This document shows positions 7,564 to 14,279 of a stretch of 17,843 nt of DNA, one piece after another. Source of the stretch: Methanothrix sp. (lineage in GTDB: Archaea; Halobacteriota; Methanosarcinia; Methanotrichales; Methanotrichaceae); assembly GCA_028679775.1 (NCBI GenBank), contig JAJRAX010000227.1, forward strand, positions 1 through 17,843. Reading direction: 5' to 3'. Under the pieces are notes generated by a model. The model did no database searches. It had not been told where the DNA came from and saw only the letters and a list, made by a program, of their open reading frames with translations. Position 1 is the first letter of the stretch. The number at the start of each line of letters is the position of its first letter. Made by a program: the position numbers and the translations under genes.

Positions 7564-7572
7564 GATTTAAGC
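7564..7572 (-). promoter_or_regulatory. TATA box of lysC-purM
   Basis: GCTTAAATC on the minus strand begins 41 bases upstream of the lysC ATG, the same box and distance as at nrdJ. The predicted leader is about 10 bases. Confidence 0.6.
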
Positions 7573-7619
7573 TTTATCCATAATTATAATTTCTCAAACA
7601 AACACACATCCTTTGAAGG

Positions 7620-7635
7620 CCGAAGGCTTAAATAG
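7620..7635 (+). promoter_or_regulatory. BRE/TATA promoter of the EF-2 cluster
   Basis: CCGAAG directly precedes GCTTAAATAG, a good archaeal BRE/TATA pair. It lies 78 bases before the EF-2 ATG, giving a leader of about 45-50 bases that contains GAGG six bases before the ATG. Another AT-rich box (ATAATTATAATTT, 7581-7593) could give a longer leader. Confidence 0.6.
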
Positions 7636-7703
7636 ATTGAATCAGAGGAGTCTCGGTCCTAATCGGGACTGTAATCTTTATCTTAAACTTCGCGAGGCGT
7701 ATT

Positions 7704-9899
7704 ATGGGCAAGAGGAAGAAGATAGCTGAACGCGTAACGACTCTGATGGACAAGCCTGAGATGATCAGGAACATCGGAATCGTGGCACATATCGATCACG
7801 GCAAGACAACCCTTTCTGATAACCTCCTGGGCGGCGCAGGCATGATCTCCATGGACCTGGCAGGCAAGCAGTTGTTCATGGATTTCGATCCACTGGAGCA
7901 GGCCCGTGGAATTACCATCGATGCGGCTAACGTATCCATGGTCCACGAGGTGGACGGCAAAGAATATCTGATCAATATGATCGATACTCCAGGCCACGTA
8001 GATTTCGGCGGCGACGTCACCCGTGCCATGAGAGCAGTGGACGGCGCAGTGGTTGTAGTGGATGCGGTAGAGGGCGCCATGCCCCAGACAGAGACCGTGC
8101 TGAGGCAGGCTCTGAAGGAGGGCGTTCGGCCAGTCCTTTTCGTCAATAAAGTAGACCGCATGATCAATGAGCTGAAAGTTGAGAAGAAAGACATGGCCGC
8201 ACGTCTCGGCAAGGTCATTGACAATGTCAACAAGCTCATACAGGGAATGGACGAAGAGAAATATAAGGCAGGCTGGAAGCTGGATGCAGCCAAAGGAAAT
8301 ATCGCCTTTGGATCGGCCCTCTACAACTGGGCCATCAGCGTGCCCCAGATGAAGAAGACGGGCATCGGCTTCGAGCAGGTCGTAGATTACTGCCGGGCTG
8401 GAAAGATGAAGGAGCTAGCCGAGAAGGTTCCACTTTACATAGCTGTAAACGATATGGTCGTCAAATTCCTGCCGAGCCCAATCGATGCCCAGAAGGAGAG
8501 AGTCAAGGTCATCTGGCACGGCAACTGGGACAGCCCCGTCGGAAAAGCCATGGCGACCTGCGATCCCAAGGGACCGGTTGCGTTCATGATCAATAAGGTG
8601 AAGATCGACCCCCACGCAGGTGAAGTTGCCACAGGAAGGCTCTTCGCAGGAACACTCCGTCGCGGCATGGAGCTTTACGTGTCCGGCGTAGTTGATACCA
8701 ACCGCATTCAGCAAACGGGCATAGTCATGGGTGCTGAAAGGGTCGAGGTAGAAGAGATACCCGCCGGAAACATCGCTGCCGTCACGGGTCTCCGAGATGC
8801 CATAGTGGGCTCCACCATCTCCAGTGAAGAGGGCATGACCCCCTTCGAGCAGATCAAGCACGTCTCAGAGCCGGTTATGACTGTAGCCGTTGAGGCCAAG
8901 AACACCCGCGACTTGCCCAAGGTCGTTGAGGTTCTGAGACAGATAGCCAAAGAGGACCCAACTCTGCAGGTTACCATCAACGAGGAGACTGGCGAGCATC
9001 TCATGGCAGGCATGGGCGAGCTGCATCTGGATGTTACAGTCACCAGGCTGCAACGCGATCGCGGAGTAGAGCTGAAGACATCGCCACCAATCGTCGTCTA
9101 TCGCGAGTCCATCGGCGGCAGAGCTGGACCTGTGGAAGGAAAGTCACCCAACCATCACAACCGCTTCTACATCGAGTTTGAGCCCCTGGAGCAGGGTGTG
9201 ATCGACTCCCTGAAAGAGGGCAAGATCAGCATGAAGATGGAAGAGGTTGAGCGCAGGAAGCTTCTCATCGAGAAGGGCATGGATAAGGATGAGGCCAGGA
9301 ACATTGTAGGCTACTTCGGCACAAACGTCCTGCTCAACATGACCAAGGGTATTCAGTACCTGAGAGAGACCATGGAGCTCATCTTAGAAGGCTTCGAGGA
9401 GGCCCTGAAGAACGGCCCCATATGCAGGGAACCGGCGCAGGGCATAAAGGCCAAGCTCGTAGATGTAAAGCTGCACGAGGATGCAGTTCACCGCGGCCCG
9501 GCCCAGGTCATCCCAGCAGTCAGACAAGCAGTGCAGGCAGGAATACTCATGGCCGACCCGGTCCTGCTCGAGCCCTTCCAGAATGTCTATATACAGGTGC
9601 CTCAGGATCAAATGCGTGGAGCCATGTCTGAGATCCAGGGAAGGAGAGGCGTCATCCTGAACATGGACAGCCAGGGCGATATGATCATACTCAAGTCCAA
9701 GATGCCTGTGGCCCAGATGTTCGGATTCTCCGGGGCCATAAGGTCAGCCACGGAAGGCAGAGCACTCTGGTCCTCGGAGTTCGCCGGGTTTGAGCCGCTA
9801 CCTGCTAACCTGCTGTTGGATACAGTCAAGCAGATCAGGACCAGGAAGGGCTTGAAGCCAGAGATGCCCAAACCATCCGATTACCTGAAGGTCGTTTGA
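7704..9899 (+). CDS. fusA: Archaeal translation elongation factor 2 (aEF-2)
   Basis: This 731-residue GTPase moves tRNA and mRNA through the ribosome after peptide transfer. The G motifs are AHIDHGKTT (28-36), RGIT (68-71), DTPGH (94-98) and NKVD (148-151). In domain [11 protein letters not shown] places His596 at the position that archaea and eukaryotes modify to diphthamide. The length and archaeal signatures rule out bacterial EF-G. The start has GAGG six bases upstream. It leads the cluster EF-2, EF-1A, uS10, tRNA-Arg. Ribosomal proteins S12 and S7, often upstream of EF-2, are not here; a divergent lysC takes that place. A perfect 9-bp hairpin spans the stop codon. Confidence 0.98.
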   Translation: MGKRKKIAERVTTLMDKPEMIRNIGIVAHIDHGKTTLSDNLLGGAGMISMDLAGKQLFMDFDPLEQARGITIDAANVSMVHEVDGKEYLINMIDTPGHVDFGGDVTRAMRAVDGAVVVVDAVEGAMPQTETVLRQALKEGVRPVLFVNKVDRMINELKVEKKDMAARLGKVIDNVNKLIQGMDEEKYKAGWKLDAAKGNIAFGSALYNWAISVPQMKKTGIGFEQVVDYCRAGKMKELAEKVPLYIAVNDMVVKFLPSPIDAQKERVKVIWHGNWDSPVGKAMATCDPKGPVAFMINKVKIDPHAGEVATGRLFAGTLRRGMELYVSGVVDTNRIQQTGIVMGAERVEVEEIPAGNIAAVTGLRDAIVGSTISSEEGMTPFEQIKHVSEPVMTVAVEAKNTRDLPKVVEVLRQIAKEDPTLQVTINEETGEHLMAGMGELHLDVTVTRLQRDRGVELKTSPPIVVYRESIGGRAGPVEGKSPNHHNRFYIEFEPLEQGVIDSLKEGKISMKMEEVERRKLLIEKGMDKDEARNIVGYFGTNVLLNMTKGIQYLRETMELILEGFEEALKNGPICREPAQGIKAKLVDVKLHEDAVHRGPAQVIPAVRQAVQAGILMADPVLLEPFQNVYIQVPQDQMRGAMSEIQGRRGVILNMDSQGDMIILKSKMPVAQMFGFSGAIRSATEGRALWSSEFAGFEPLPANLLLDTVKQIRTRKGLKPEMPKPSDYLKVV

Positions 9900-9910
9900 G
9901 CACGACCTTC
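9887..9910 (+). other. Perfect hairpin spanning the EF-2 stop codon
   Basis: GAAGGTCGT (9887-9895) and ACGACCTTC (9902-9910) are exact reverse complements with a six-base loop that contains the TGA stop at 9897-9899. No T-run follows, so it is not a classical terminator. It may protect a processed 3' end or separate expression of EF-2 from EF-1A. Confidence 0.75.
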
Positions 9911-9963
9911 GAAAAGATTAAACACAAAGGCAGTAATACTGAAAAATATGGATAGTGCCAGTT

Positions 9964-9970
9964 GGAGGAG
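9964..9970 (+). promoter_or_regulatory. Strong ribosome binding site of EF-1A
   Basis: GGAGGAG lies seven bases before the ATG at 9978. It is the strongest Shine-Dalgarno sequence in the window, consistent with very high expression of EF-1A. Confidence 0.8.
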
Positions 9971-9977
9971 ATAAATT

Positions 9978-11252
9978 ATGGCAGATGCAAAGCCACATCT
10001 CAATCTAGCATTTATTGGACATGTCGACCACGGCAAGTCGACTACCGTAGGCAGATTGATGTTCGAGACGGGAGCAGTAGATGCTCACGTCATTGATGAG
10101 TACAAGAAAGAAGCCGCATCCAAGGGAAAGGCAACCTTCGAATTCGCCTGGGTTATGGACAGCCTGAAAGAAGAGCGCGAGAGAGGCGTTACAATCGATA
10201 TCGCCCATCACCGCTTCGATACCGCTAAGTTCTACTTTACCGTAGTGGACTGCCCAGGTCACAGGGATTTCGTTAAGAACATGATCACCGGCGCCAGCCA
10301 AGCTGATGCCGCCGTGCTGATCGTAGCCGTCCCCGATGGCGTTATGGCTCAGACCAAGGAGCACGTCTTCCTATCCAGGACCCTTGGAGTCAACCAGCTA
10401 ATCGTGGCCATGAACAAGATCGATGCCACCACCCCGCCCTTCGATGAGAAGAGATTCAACGAGGTCAAGGAAGAGGTAGGCAAGCTGCTTAAGATGGTTG
10501 GATACAAGCTGGATGAGATTCCATTCGTGCCCGTATCCGGCCTGATGGGAGACAACCTGGCCAAGCCCAGTGAGAACATAAAGTGGTACAAGGGCCCAAC
10601 CCTTCTGGATGCCTTGAACAACCTCAAGGTGCCAGCAAAGCCCACAAACCTGCCGCTCCGCGTCCCGGTACAGGATGTCTACACCATCTCTGGCGTGGGC
10701 ACAGTGCCCGTAGGCCGTGTTGAGACAGGCGTCATGAAAAAGAACGACAAGATCATCTTCCAGCCCGCCAATGTGGCTGGTGAGGTCAAGTCCATTGAGA
10801 TGCATCACGAGGAAGTTCCTGAGGCATTCCCCGGCGACAACATCGGATGGAACGTGCGCGGTGTCTCCAAGAAAGACATTCGCCGCGGCGACGTCTGCGG
10901 ATCGGTAGAGAAGCCCCCAAGCGTAGCTAAGGAGTTCAAGGCTCAGATCGTAGTGTTGCAGCATCCAAGCGCCATATCAGCCGGATACACACCAGTGTTC
11001 CACTGCCATACGGCGCAGATCGCCTGCACCCTCACTGCCATTCTGGCCAAGCTTGACCCGAGATCCGGAGCTGTCAAGGAAGAGAACCCCGCCTTCATCA
11101 AGGCCGGAGATGCGGCCATCATCATGGTCACTCCCTCCAAGCCTATGGTCATTGAGCCAGTGAAGGAGATCCCCCAGTTGGGAAGGTTCGCCATTCGAGA
11201 TATGGGCACGACCGTAGCCGCCGGCATGTGCATTAGCGTGGTCCCACGCTAA
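9978..11252 (+). CDS. tuf: Archaeal translation elongation factor 1A (aEF-1A, EF-Tu homologue)
   Basis: This 424-residue GTPase delivers aminoacyl-tRNA to the ribosome. Motifs are GHVDHGKST (14-22), DCPGH (91-95) and NKID (146-149). The beta-barrel domains II and III follow, with [16 protein letters not shown] and the C-terminal [15 protein letters not shown]. The extended insert after switch I ([14 protein letters not shown]) is typical of the archaeal/eukaryal form. It lies 78 bases after EF-2 and 22 bases before rpsJ in the same direction, so co-transcription is likely. The last 20 bases of the gene form a hairpin ending at the stop codon, followed by seven T's, which suggests that only part of the transcripts continue into rpsJ. 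Confidence 0.98.
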   Translation: MADAKPHLNLAFIGHVDHGKSTTVGRLMFETGAVDAHVIDEYKKEAASKGKATFEFAWVMDSLKEERERGVTIDIAHHRFDTAKFYFTVVDCPGHRDFVKNMITGASQADAAVLIVAVPDGVMAQTKEHVFLSRTLGVNQLIVAMNKIDATTPPFDEKRFNEVKEEVGKLLKMVGYKLDEIPFVPVSGLMGDNLAKPSENIKWYKGPTLLDALNNLKVPAKPTNLPLRVPVQDVYTISGVGTVPVGRVETGVMKKNDKIIFQPANVAGEVKSIEMHHEEVPEAFPGDNIGWNVRGVSKKDIRRGDVCGSVEKPPSVAKEFKAQIVVLQHPSAISAGYTPVFHCHTAQIACTLTAILAKLDPRSGAVKEENPAFIKAGDAAIIMVTPSKPMVIEPVKEIPQLGRFAIRDMGTTVAAGMCISVVPR

Positions 11253-11264
11253 ATCCATTTTTTT
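11233..11264 (+). terminator. Intrinsic-terminator-like hairpin plus T7 at the end of EF-1A
   Basis: TTAGCGTG (11233-11240) and CACGCTAA (11245-11252) pair perfectly around the four-base loop GTCC; the TAA stop is in the 3' arm. ATCCA and then seven T's (11258-11264) follow. This is the form of a bacterial Rho-independent terminator and also offers the T-run used by archaeal polymerase. It lies 11 bases before the rpsJ ATG, so it may act as a partial terminator. Confidence 0.65.
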
Positions 11265-11274
11265 GGTGTAAAAC

Positions 11275-11583
11275 ATGCAGAAGGCAAGAATTCGACTTTC
11301 CGGCACCAACCCCTTGATGCTGGACGATATTTGCAGTCAGGTCAAGGGGATTGCACAGAGAACAGGAGTTCACATGGCGGGACCCATTCCGCTGCCCACC
11401 AAGAAGATGGTGGTTCCCTGCAGGAAGAGTCCTGATGGCGAGGGAACAGCCACCTGGGACCACTGGGAGATGAGAGTGCATAAGAGGCTCATCGACTTGG
11501 ATGCCGACGAGCGTGCTCTACGTCAGCTCATGAGAATCCAGGTTCCAAAGAACGTGAACATTGAGATTGTGCTGGAAAGCTAA
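11275..11583 (+). CDS. rpsJ: Small ribosomal subunit protein uS10
   Basis: This 102-residue protein of the small-subunit head matches uS10 in length and sequence ([11 protein letters not shown] near the start, GPIPLPTKK in the middle, [14 protein letters not shown] in the second half, and a C-terminal IEIVLES). Its position directly after EF-1A is the conserved archaeal arrangement. The ribosome binding site is weak (GGTG six bases before the ATG) and partly follows a terminator-like T-run, so its output is probably lower than that of EF-1A. A strong hairpin follows six bases after the stop codon. Confidence 0.97.
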   Translation: MQKARIRLSGTNPLMLDDICSQVKGIAQRTGVHMAGPIPLPTKKMVVPCRKSPDGEGTATWDHWEMRVHKRLIDLDADERALRQLMRIQVPKNVNIEIVLES

Positions 11584-11588
11584 ATCGC

Positions 11589-11630
11589 TAGGTATGGGCT
11601 GCTTCGTGGGTTGAAGAGCCCGCCAACCTA
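11589..11630 (+). other. Long imperfect hairpin between rpsJ and the tRNA gene
   Basis: TAGGT (11589-11593) pairs with ACCTA (11626-11630). GGGCT (11596-11600) pairs with AGCCC (11617-11621), and CTTC (11602-11605) with GAAG (11613-11616), around a seven-base loop. That makes 14 pairs with one bulged G and a small internal loop. It ends 16 bases before the tRNA. It could be an RNA-processing signal separating rpsJ mRNA from the tRNA, or a 3'-end stabiliser. Confidence 0.65.
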
Positions 11631-11646
11631 TCATTTTAATAAACAG

Positions 11647-11720
11647 GGACTCGTAGTATAGTCTGGATAGAATAGAGGCCTCCGGAGCCTCGGGCCCGGG
11701 TTCGAATCCCGGCGGGTCCG
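11647..11720 (+). tRNA. tRNA-Arg (anticodon CCG)
   Basis: The cloverleaf can be drawn as follows: acceptor GGACTCG (11647-11653) with CGGGTCC (11713-11719, one G-U pair) and discriminator G at 11720. The anticodon stem GAGGC/GCCTC encloses loop CTCCGGA, so the anticodon CCG is at 11682-11684, reading CGG arginine codons. The T arm is CCGGG-TTCGAAT-CCCGG. The D arm (from 11656) has the GG pair in its loop but a weak stem with wobble pairs and one A-A mismatch. The 3' CCA is not encoded and no intron is present. There is no TATA box at the right distance, so it is probably processed from the rpsJ transcript. Confidence 0.95.
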
Positions 11721-11731
11721 TTCCTCTTTTC
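11721..11731 (+). terminator. T-rich terminator after the tRNA
   Basis: TTCCTCTTTTC directly follows the tRNA discriminator base. Pyrimidine/T-rich tracts like this end archaeal stable-RNA transcripts. The next gene is convergent, so the translation cluster probably ends here. Confidence 0.55.
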
Positions 11732-11746
11732 TGCAATCATTTTGAG

Positions 11747-11956
11747 TTATGCGGAGGTCTTAACCCTGTGCAACTCTATCGAGCCCGTCTCAGAGATCTC
11801 TTTTGCCGCTAAGATCTGCTGTTCTCCGATCTTCTTGAGTATAATGGTTCCATCTCCCAACTGATCCACGGCGATCTTGTCTCCAGCAAGCAGATGAAGT
11901 CCGTATCTGATGGCGAGAGGAAGCTCTATCCTGCCGTTATCATCAATATTGGTCAT
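11747..11956 (-). CDS. AbrB/SpoVT-type swapped-hairpin DNA-binding protein
   Basis: This small protein of 69 residues from the ATG at 11956 begins MTNIDDNGRIELPLAIRYGL and continues LLAGDKIAVDQLGDGTIILKK. This is the AbrB-type pattern: 'D-x-x-GRI-x-LP' and then a short beta-rich half with GDKI and TIILKK. Such domains act as transcription regulators or as antitoxins. A longer GTG start at 11968 is possible, but AGGTGA stands eight bases before 11956 and the TATA box at 11990-12000 puts the transcript start near 11968. No toxin gene (PIN, MazF or similar) is next to it, so a stand-alone regulator is more likely than a toxin-antitoxin pair. Confidence 0.82.
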   Translation of the reverse strand: MTNIDDNGRIELPLAIRYGLHLLAGDKIAVDQLGDGTIILKKIGEQQILAAKEISETGSIELHRVKTSA

Positions 11957-11989
11957 CAAATCAATCACCTGTGACCACCCTTCACCTCA

Positions 11990-12000
11990 GTTTATAAAAG
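11990..12000 (-). promoter_or_regulatory. TATA box of the AbrB-type gene
   Basis: CTTTTATAAAC on the minus strand is a near-consensus archaeal TATA box about 44 bases before the ATG at 11956. It supports that start over the GTG at 11968. Confidence 0.65.
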
Positions 12001-12428
12001 ACTTATTTTGAGATGAGGTTCATATGAGAGCTAGCAATCAGCGACAAGCGATATATTAGTGCCAAAATCAAGCCGCAATCGCAATTGGCGCCATTTCGCC
12101 TGCCATAATTTCAACTCATTGCCCAAGGAACCCCCATCCTTTAGGGTGATCTCGCTAACTCCGCAGAGATGAGATCCGAACCTCTGCATCGCGGACCTGA
12201 TGTAAGTTTGGGCAAATGAAACGGAAACCGAAAATTCCCGCAAAACGTTCCCCGATGCCAGAGGGCTATGACAGCGCAAAAACGAAGAAGCAGCAGGGAA
12301 GCCCCGCACATCAGGGCGCGAGAGGAGTTCACTCATGGCGAACATCTCCTGCGAACCACAGAGGCGCAGAGACAATAGAAAGCACGAATTTACCAAGATT
12401 AACAGCTAGGAGCCGAGAGATTCGATCC
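12001..12428. other. Long intergenic region without a convincing gene
   Basis: Between the AbrB-type gene and the exported protein gene there are 428 bases with several overlapping open frames on both strands but no ribosome binding site and no recognisable protein. Short inverted repeats occur: GATCTC near 12149 with GAGATC near 12171, and GCAGAG (12163-12168) with CTCTGC (12182-12187). The right part contains a motif that resembles dispersed repeats. It could hold a non-coding RNA or a decayed element. Confidence 0.5.
12351..12391. repeat. Dispersed-repeat-like motif (CCACAGAGGCGCAGAGAC)
   Basis: GCGAACCACAGAGGCGCAGA, followed by GACAATAG, resembles the 'AACCACAGAGGCACAGAGA' family of short intergenic repeats that I recall from many unrelated bacterial and archaeal genomes. 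Only one copy is visible in this window, so the repeat nature rests on that recollection. Confidence 0.45.
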
Positions 12429-13142
12429 TCAGCAGTCTATGCCATCGCAACCCGATTGGATCTTCTCTTCAGCAGGACTTTCCCGGAACTTGATTGTCTT
12501 CTCCACCTCGAATGTTCCAGTGAAGGACTCATGGACCTTGATGTCCTTGAAAAACATCTTGTGCATCCGGGCGTCCGTCTGCCAGGTTCCATTGAAGGAA
12601 TTCTTGGTTTGCATGCCTACTGTGTGCACGGGGCTTGCCTTTAGCAACTCTATAACCTTCTTGGGATCGGTTATGTAAGAGGCAGGATTGGTTGAGGCGA
12701 AGTAGCTGCTGTCTACCCTCTCCATCTCTGTCACAGAGAATGTCTCGGTTATCTCAGCACCTATCCCGCCCCAGAAGGCCTTGGAATGGATGTACTTCAT
12801 TCCTACCATGGGAGTTTTGCCGGAGTAGGTGAGCTTATTGCTCTCCCAGAGGTTTAATGGCACGGTTGAGCCGTTCTCATTACCAGGTAGCTTGGCCGCC
12901 CTCTGTGCCTCTACGGTTCCAGAGTCCATTTCGAGGTCGCCGTCACCGTACATGAAATTGCTGTACTCTAAGGCGATCTCTCGATCATTTACCGAGACGC
13001 CCACCTCAAAGGTGCCCGTCCCAGCTACCTTCAGCATGTTGCAGAAATCTCCGTCCTGCATCGGCTCGGTGATTGCCGGCGTGGCTGATGCCGATCCAAA
13101 CCAGAGAAGAGACATGAGCAACATTGCTACGGCTATTCCCAA
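12429..13142 (-). CDS. Exported protein of unknown function
   Basis: The 237-residue reading starts at a TTG (13142); a TAA stop lies just upstream and no ATG or GTG intervenes. AAGGGG about ten bases before the TTG could serve as ribosome binding site. The N-terminus is a signal peptide (GIAVAMLLMSLLWFGSASA, likely cut before TPAITEP). The mature part of about 216 residues is polar and beta-rich (GTGTFEVGVSVNDREIALEY, FEVEKTIKFRE) with cysteines only near its two ends (FCNML, and the last residues GCDGIDC); they might form a disulfide. No transmembrane anchor is present, so it is probably secreted or held at the cell envelope. I do not recognise the family. It is divergent from the HAD-family gene across a 73-base gap. 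Confidence 0.85.
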   Translation of the reverse strand: MGIAVAMLLMSLLWFGSASATPAITEPMQDGDFCNMLKVAGTGTFEVGVSVNDREIALEYSNFMYGDGDLEMDSGTVEAQRAAKLPGNENGSTVPLNLWESNKLTYSGKTPMVGMKYIHSKAFWGGIGAEITETFSVTEMERVDSSYFASTNPASYITDPKKVIELLKASPVHTVGMQTKNSFNGTWQTDARMHKMFFKDIKVHESFTGTFEVEKTIKFRESPAEEKIQSGCDGIDC

Positions 13143-13181
13143 CGTCTTTCTACCCCTTTATTATCATCTACTGAGATCTTC

Positions 13182-13196
13182 TAGCTAAAAAAGCTA
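13182..13196. promoter_or_regulatory. Inverted repeat in the divergent promoter region
   Basis: TAGCT-AAAAA-AGCTA is a perfect 5-bp inverted repeat in the centre of the 73-base gap between the exported protein and the HAD gene. Its A-tract is also the most TATA-like sequence for both directions, so a protein bound here would cover both promoters. Confidence 0.4.
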
Positions 13197-13215
13197 TTGT
13201 TGCGCGAGAGGACAC

Positions 13216-14064
13216 ATGGCCCGGCAAAAGATTCATCTCATACCATTATCCACCCATAAAGCCAAGATGAAAAGAGATCTCGCTGTGGTCATGGATGTGG
13301 CAGGAACCATATTGAGGATGTATCGGGTGGCCAAGGATATTGAGAAGGGCATTATATTAGAGAGGGTGGTCACCTGGCAACTTATCATGGAAAAGAGGGG
13401 GAGAGCATTGGTTGTCCCTCAGATAGATCCCGATGAGCTCTTGTCCAGTCAAGCTGACGATACCCTGGGAACACTATTGTCCGGTCGCGAGGATATGCTG
13501 GAGGTTAGCTGCTCGAGCAGTCCGTTCTCCAAGGAGATTGCCATAAGAATCGTTGGCCGTTCACGGGTCACTATTCGCGATCTCATGGATGTTCATTTAA
13601 GGGTAAAGGCCAAGTGTCCTGATAATTATCATACTGCGGGCATGATTGTTGATGAGGATCGACAGGAGGTCGTATTTGCAGTTGGTACTGGAGGCGCTCC
13701 GTTTCCCGGAATGAAGGACGTCCTGATAGATCTCGACCACCTTGGTGCAGATGTCTATGTGGCATCAGGAGACAGCATGAGAAGCCTATCTCATCTTGCG
13801 GATTTGGGCATAGACCTGTCACGAGTCCACCCAGTCTCCAGCCCATCCAGAAAAAGAGAGATAATCGAAGATCTGAAGAGCCGATACCTGCGGGTGGTAA
13901 TGGTAGGCGACGGCCTAAATGATCTATATGCGTTGGAGGCAGCTGACCTGGGGATACTGACCGTCCAGCAGGACACTCGCCCCTCGCCAAATCTCCTTTC
14001 GGCAGCCGATCAGATCATTAATAACATATTGGAACTGCCTAAAATTCTAGCAAAAGACGGTTAA
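13216..14064 (+). CDS. HAD-superfamily protein with P-type-ATPase-like phosphatase core and N-terminal extension
   Basis: This 282-residue soluble protein starts at an ATG four bases after GAGG. HAD motifs are visible: motif I VVMDVAGTI with the likely nucleophile Asp27, motif II VASGDS, a lysine in SRKREIIEDL (motif III) and motif IV VGDGLND with Asp232 and Asp236. The GDGLND motif and overall order resemble soluble P-type-ATPase-like phosphatases. Between motifs I and II lies an unusually long segment (about 130 residues) that I do not recognise, possibly a cap. The second Asp of the usual D-x-D is replaced by Ala29, as in phosphonatases (DWAGT), so ordinary phosphomonoesterase chemistry is doubtful. 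Substrate unknown. No metal transporter or partner gene is adjacent. A T7 run ends the gene. Confidence 0.82.
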   Translation: MARQKIHLIPLSTHKAKMKRDLAVVMDVAGTILRMYRVAKDIEKGIILERVVTWQLIMEKRGRALVVPQIDPDELLSSQADDTLGTLLSGREDMLEVSCSSSPFSKEIAIRIVGRSRVTIRDLMDVHLRVKAKCPDNYHTAGMIVDEDRQEVVFAVGTGGAPFPGMKDVLIDLDHLGADVYVASGDSMRSLSHLADLGIDLSRVHPVSSPSRKREIIEDLKSRYLRVVMVGDGLNDLYALEAADLGILTVQQDTRPSPNLLSAADQIINNILELPKILAKDG

Positions 14065-14068
14065 ATTA

Positions 14069-14090
14069 TTTTTTTATTTATTTTATAATT
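14069..14090 (+). terminator. T-rich terminator after the HAD gene
   Basis: Seven T's (14069-14075) followed by ATTTATTTTATAATTT begin five bases after the stop codon. There is no GC-rich hairpin. Runs of T on the non-template strand are the typical archaeal termination signal. Confidence 0.7.
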
Positions 14091-14141
14091 TATGATCGTT
14101 TGGAACTCAAAAGCACCCATTGAATTGGCACATGAATCGTT

Positions 14142-14151
14142 CTGACGTCAG
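14142..14151. promoter_or_regulatory. 10-bp perfect palindrome upstream of a strong TATA box
   Basis: CTGACGTCAG is a perfect palindrome ending 34 bases before the TATA box at 14186. This is a suitable place for an activator or repressor operator of the coiled-coil/winged-helix gene, possibly for that protein itself. The function is inferred from position. Confidence 0.4.
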
Positions 14152-14185
14152 TCGAATATCTGCCAATCGGATAATTCTTCGAAAA

Positions 14186-14195
14186 GTATATATAC
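14186..14195 (+). promoter_or_regulatory. Strong TATA box of the coiled-coil/winged-helix gene
   Basis: GTATATATAC preceded by CGAAAA (BRE-like) is the best archaeal promoter match in the window. The predicted transcript start is near 14217, giving a leader of about 60 bases with AGGAG at 14265-14269. Confidence 0.75.
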
Positions 14196-14279
14196 CTGGA
14201 TTGAGAATGGTTAACGGATAACATTTTAAATTTGCTTTGGAACAGGACCATATTGGAATATACTAGGAGTAGCACACAA

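Noticed and set aside
12031..12396. 121-residue minus-strand open frame and an overlapping plus-strand frame (12216-12644)
   Set aside because: Both cross the repeat-like motif, lack ribosome binding sites and have no recognisable domain; the plus frame also runs into the well-supported exported-protein gene.
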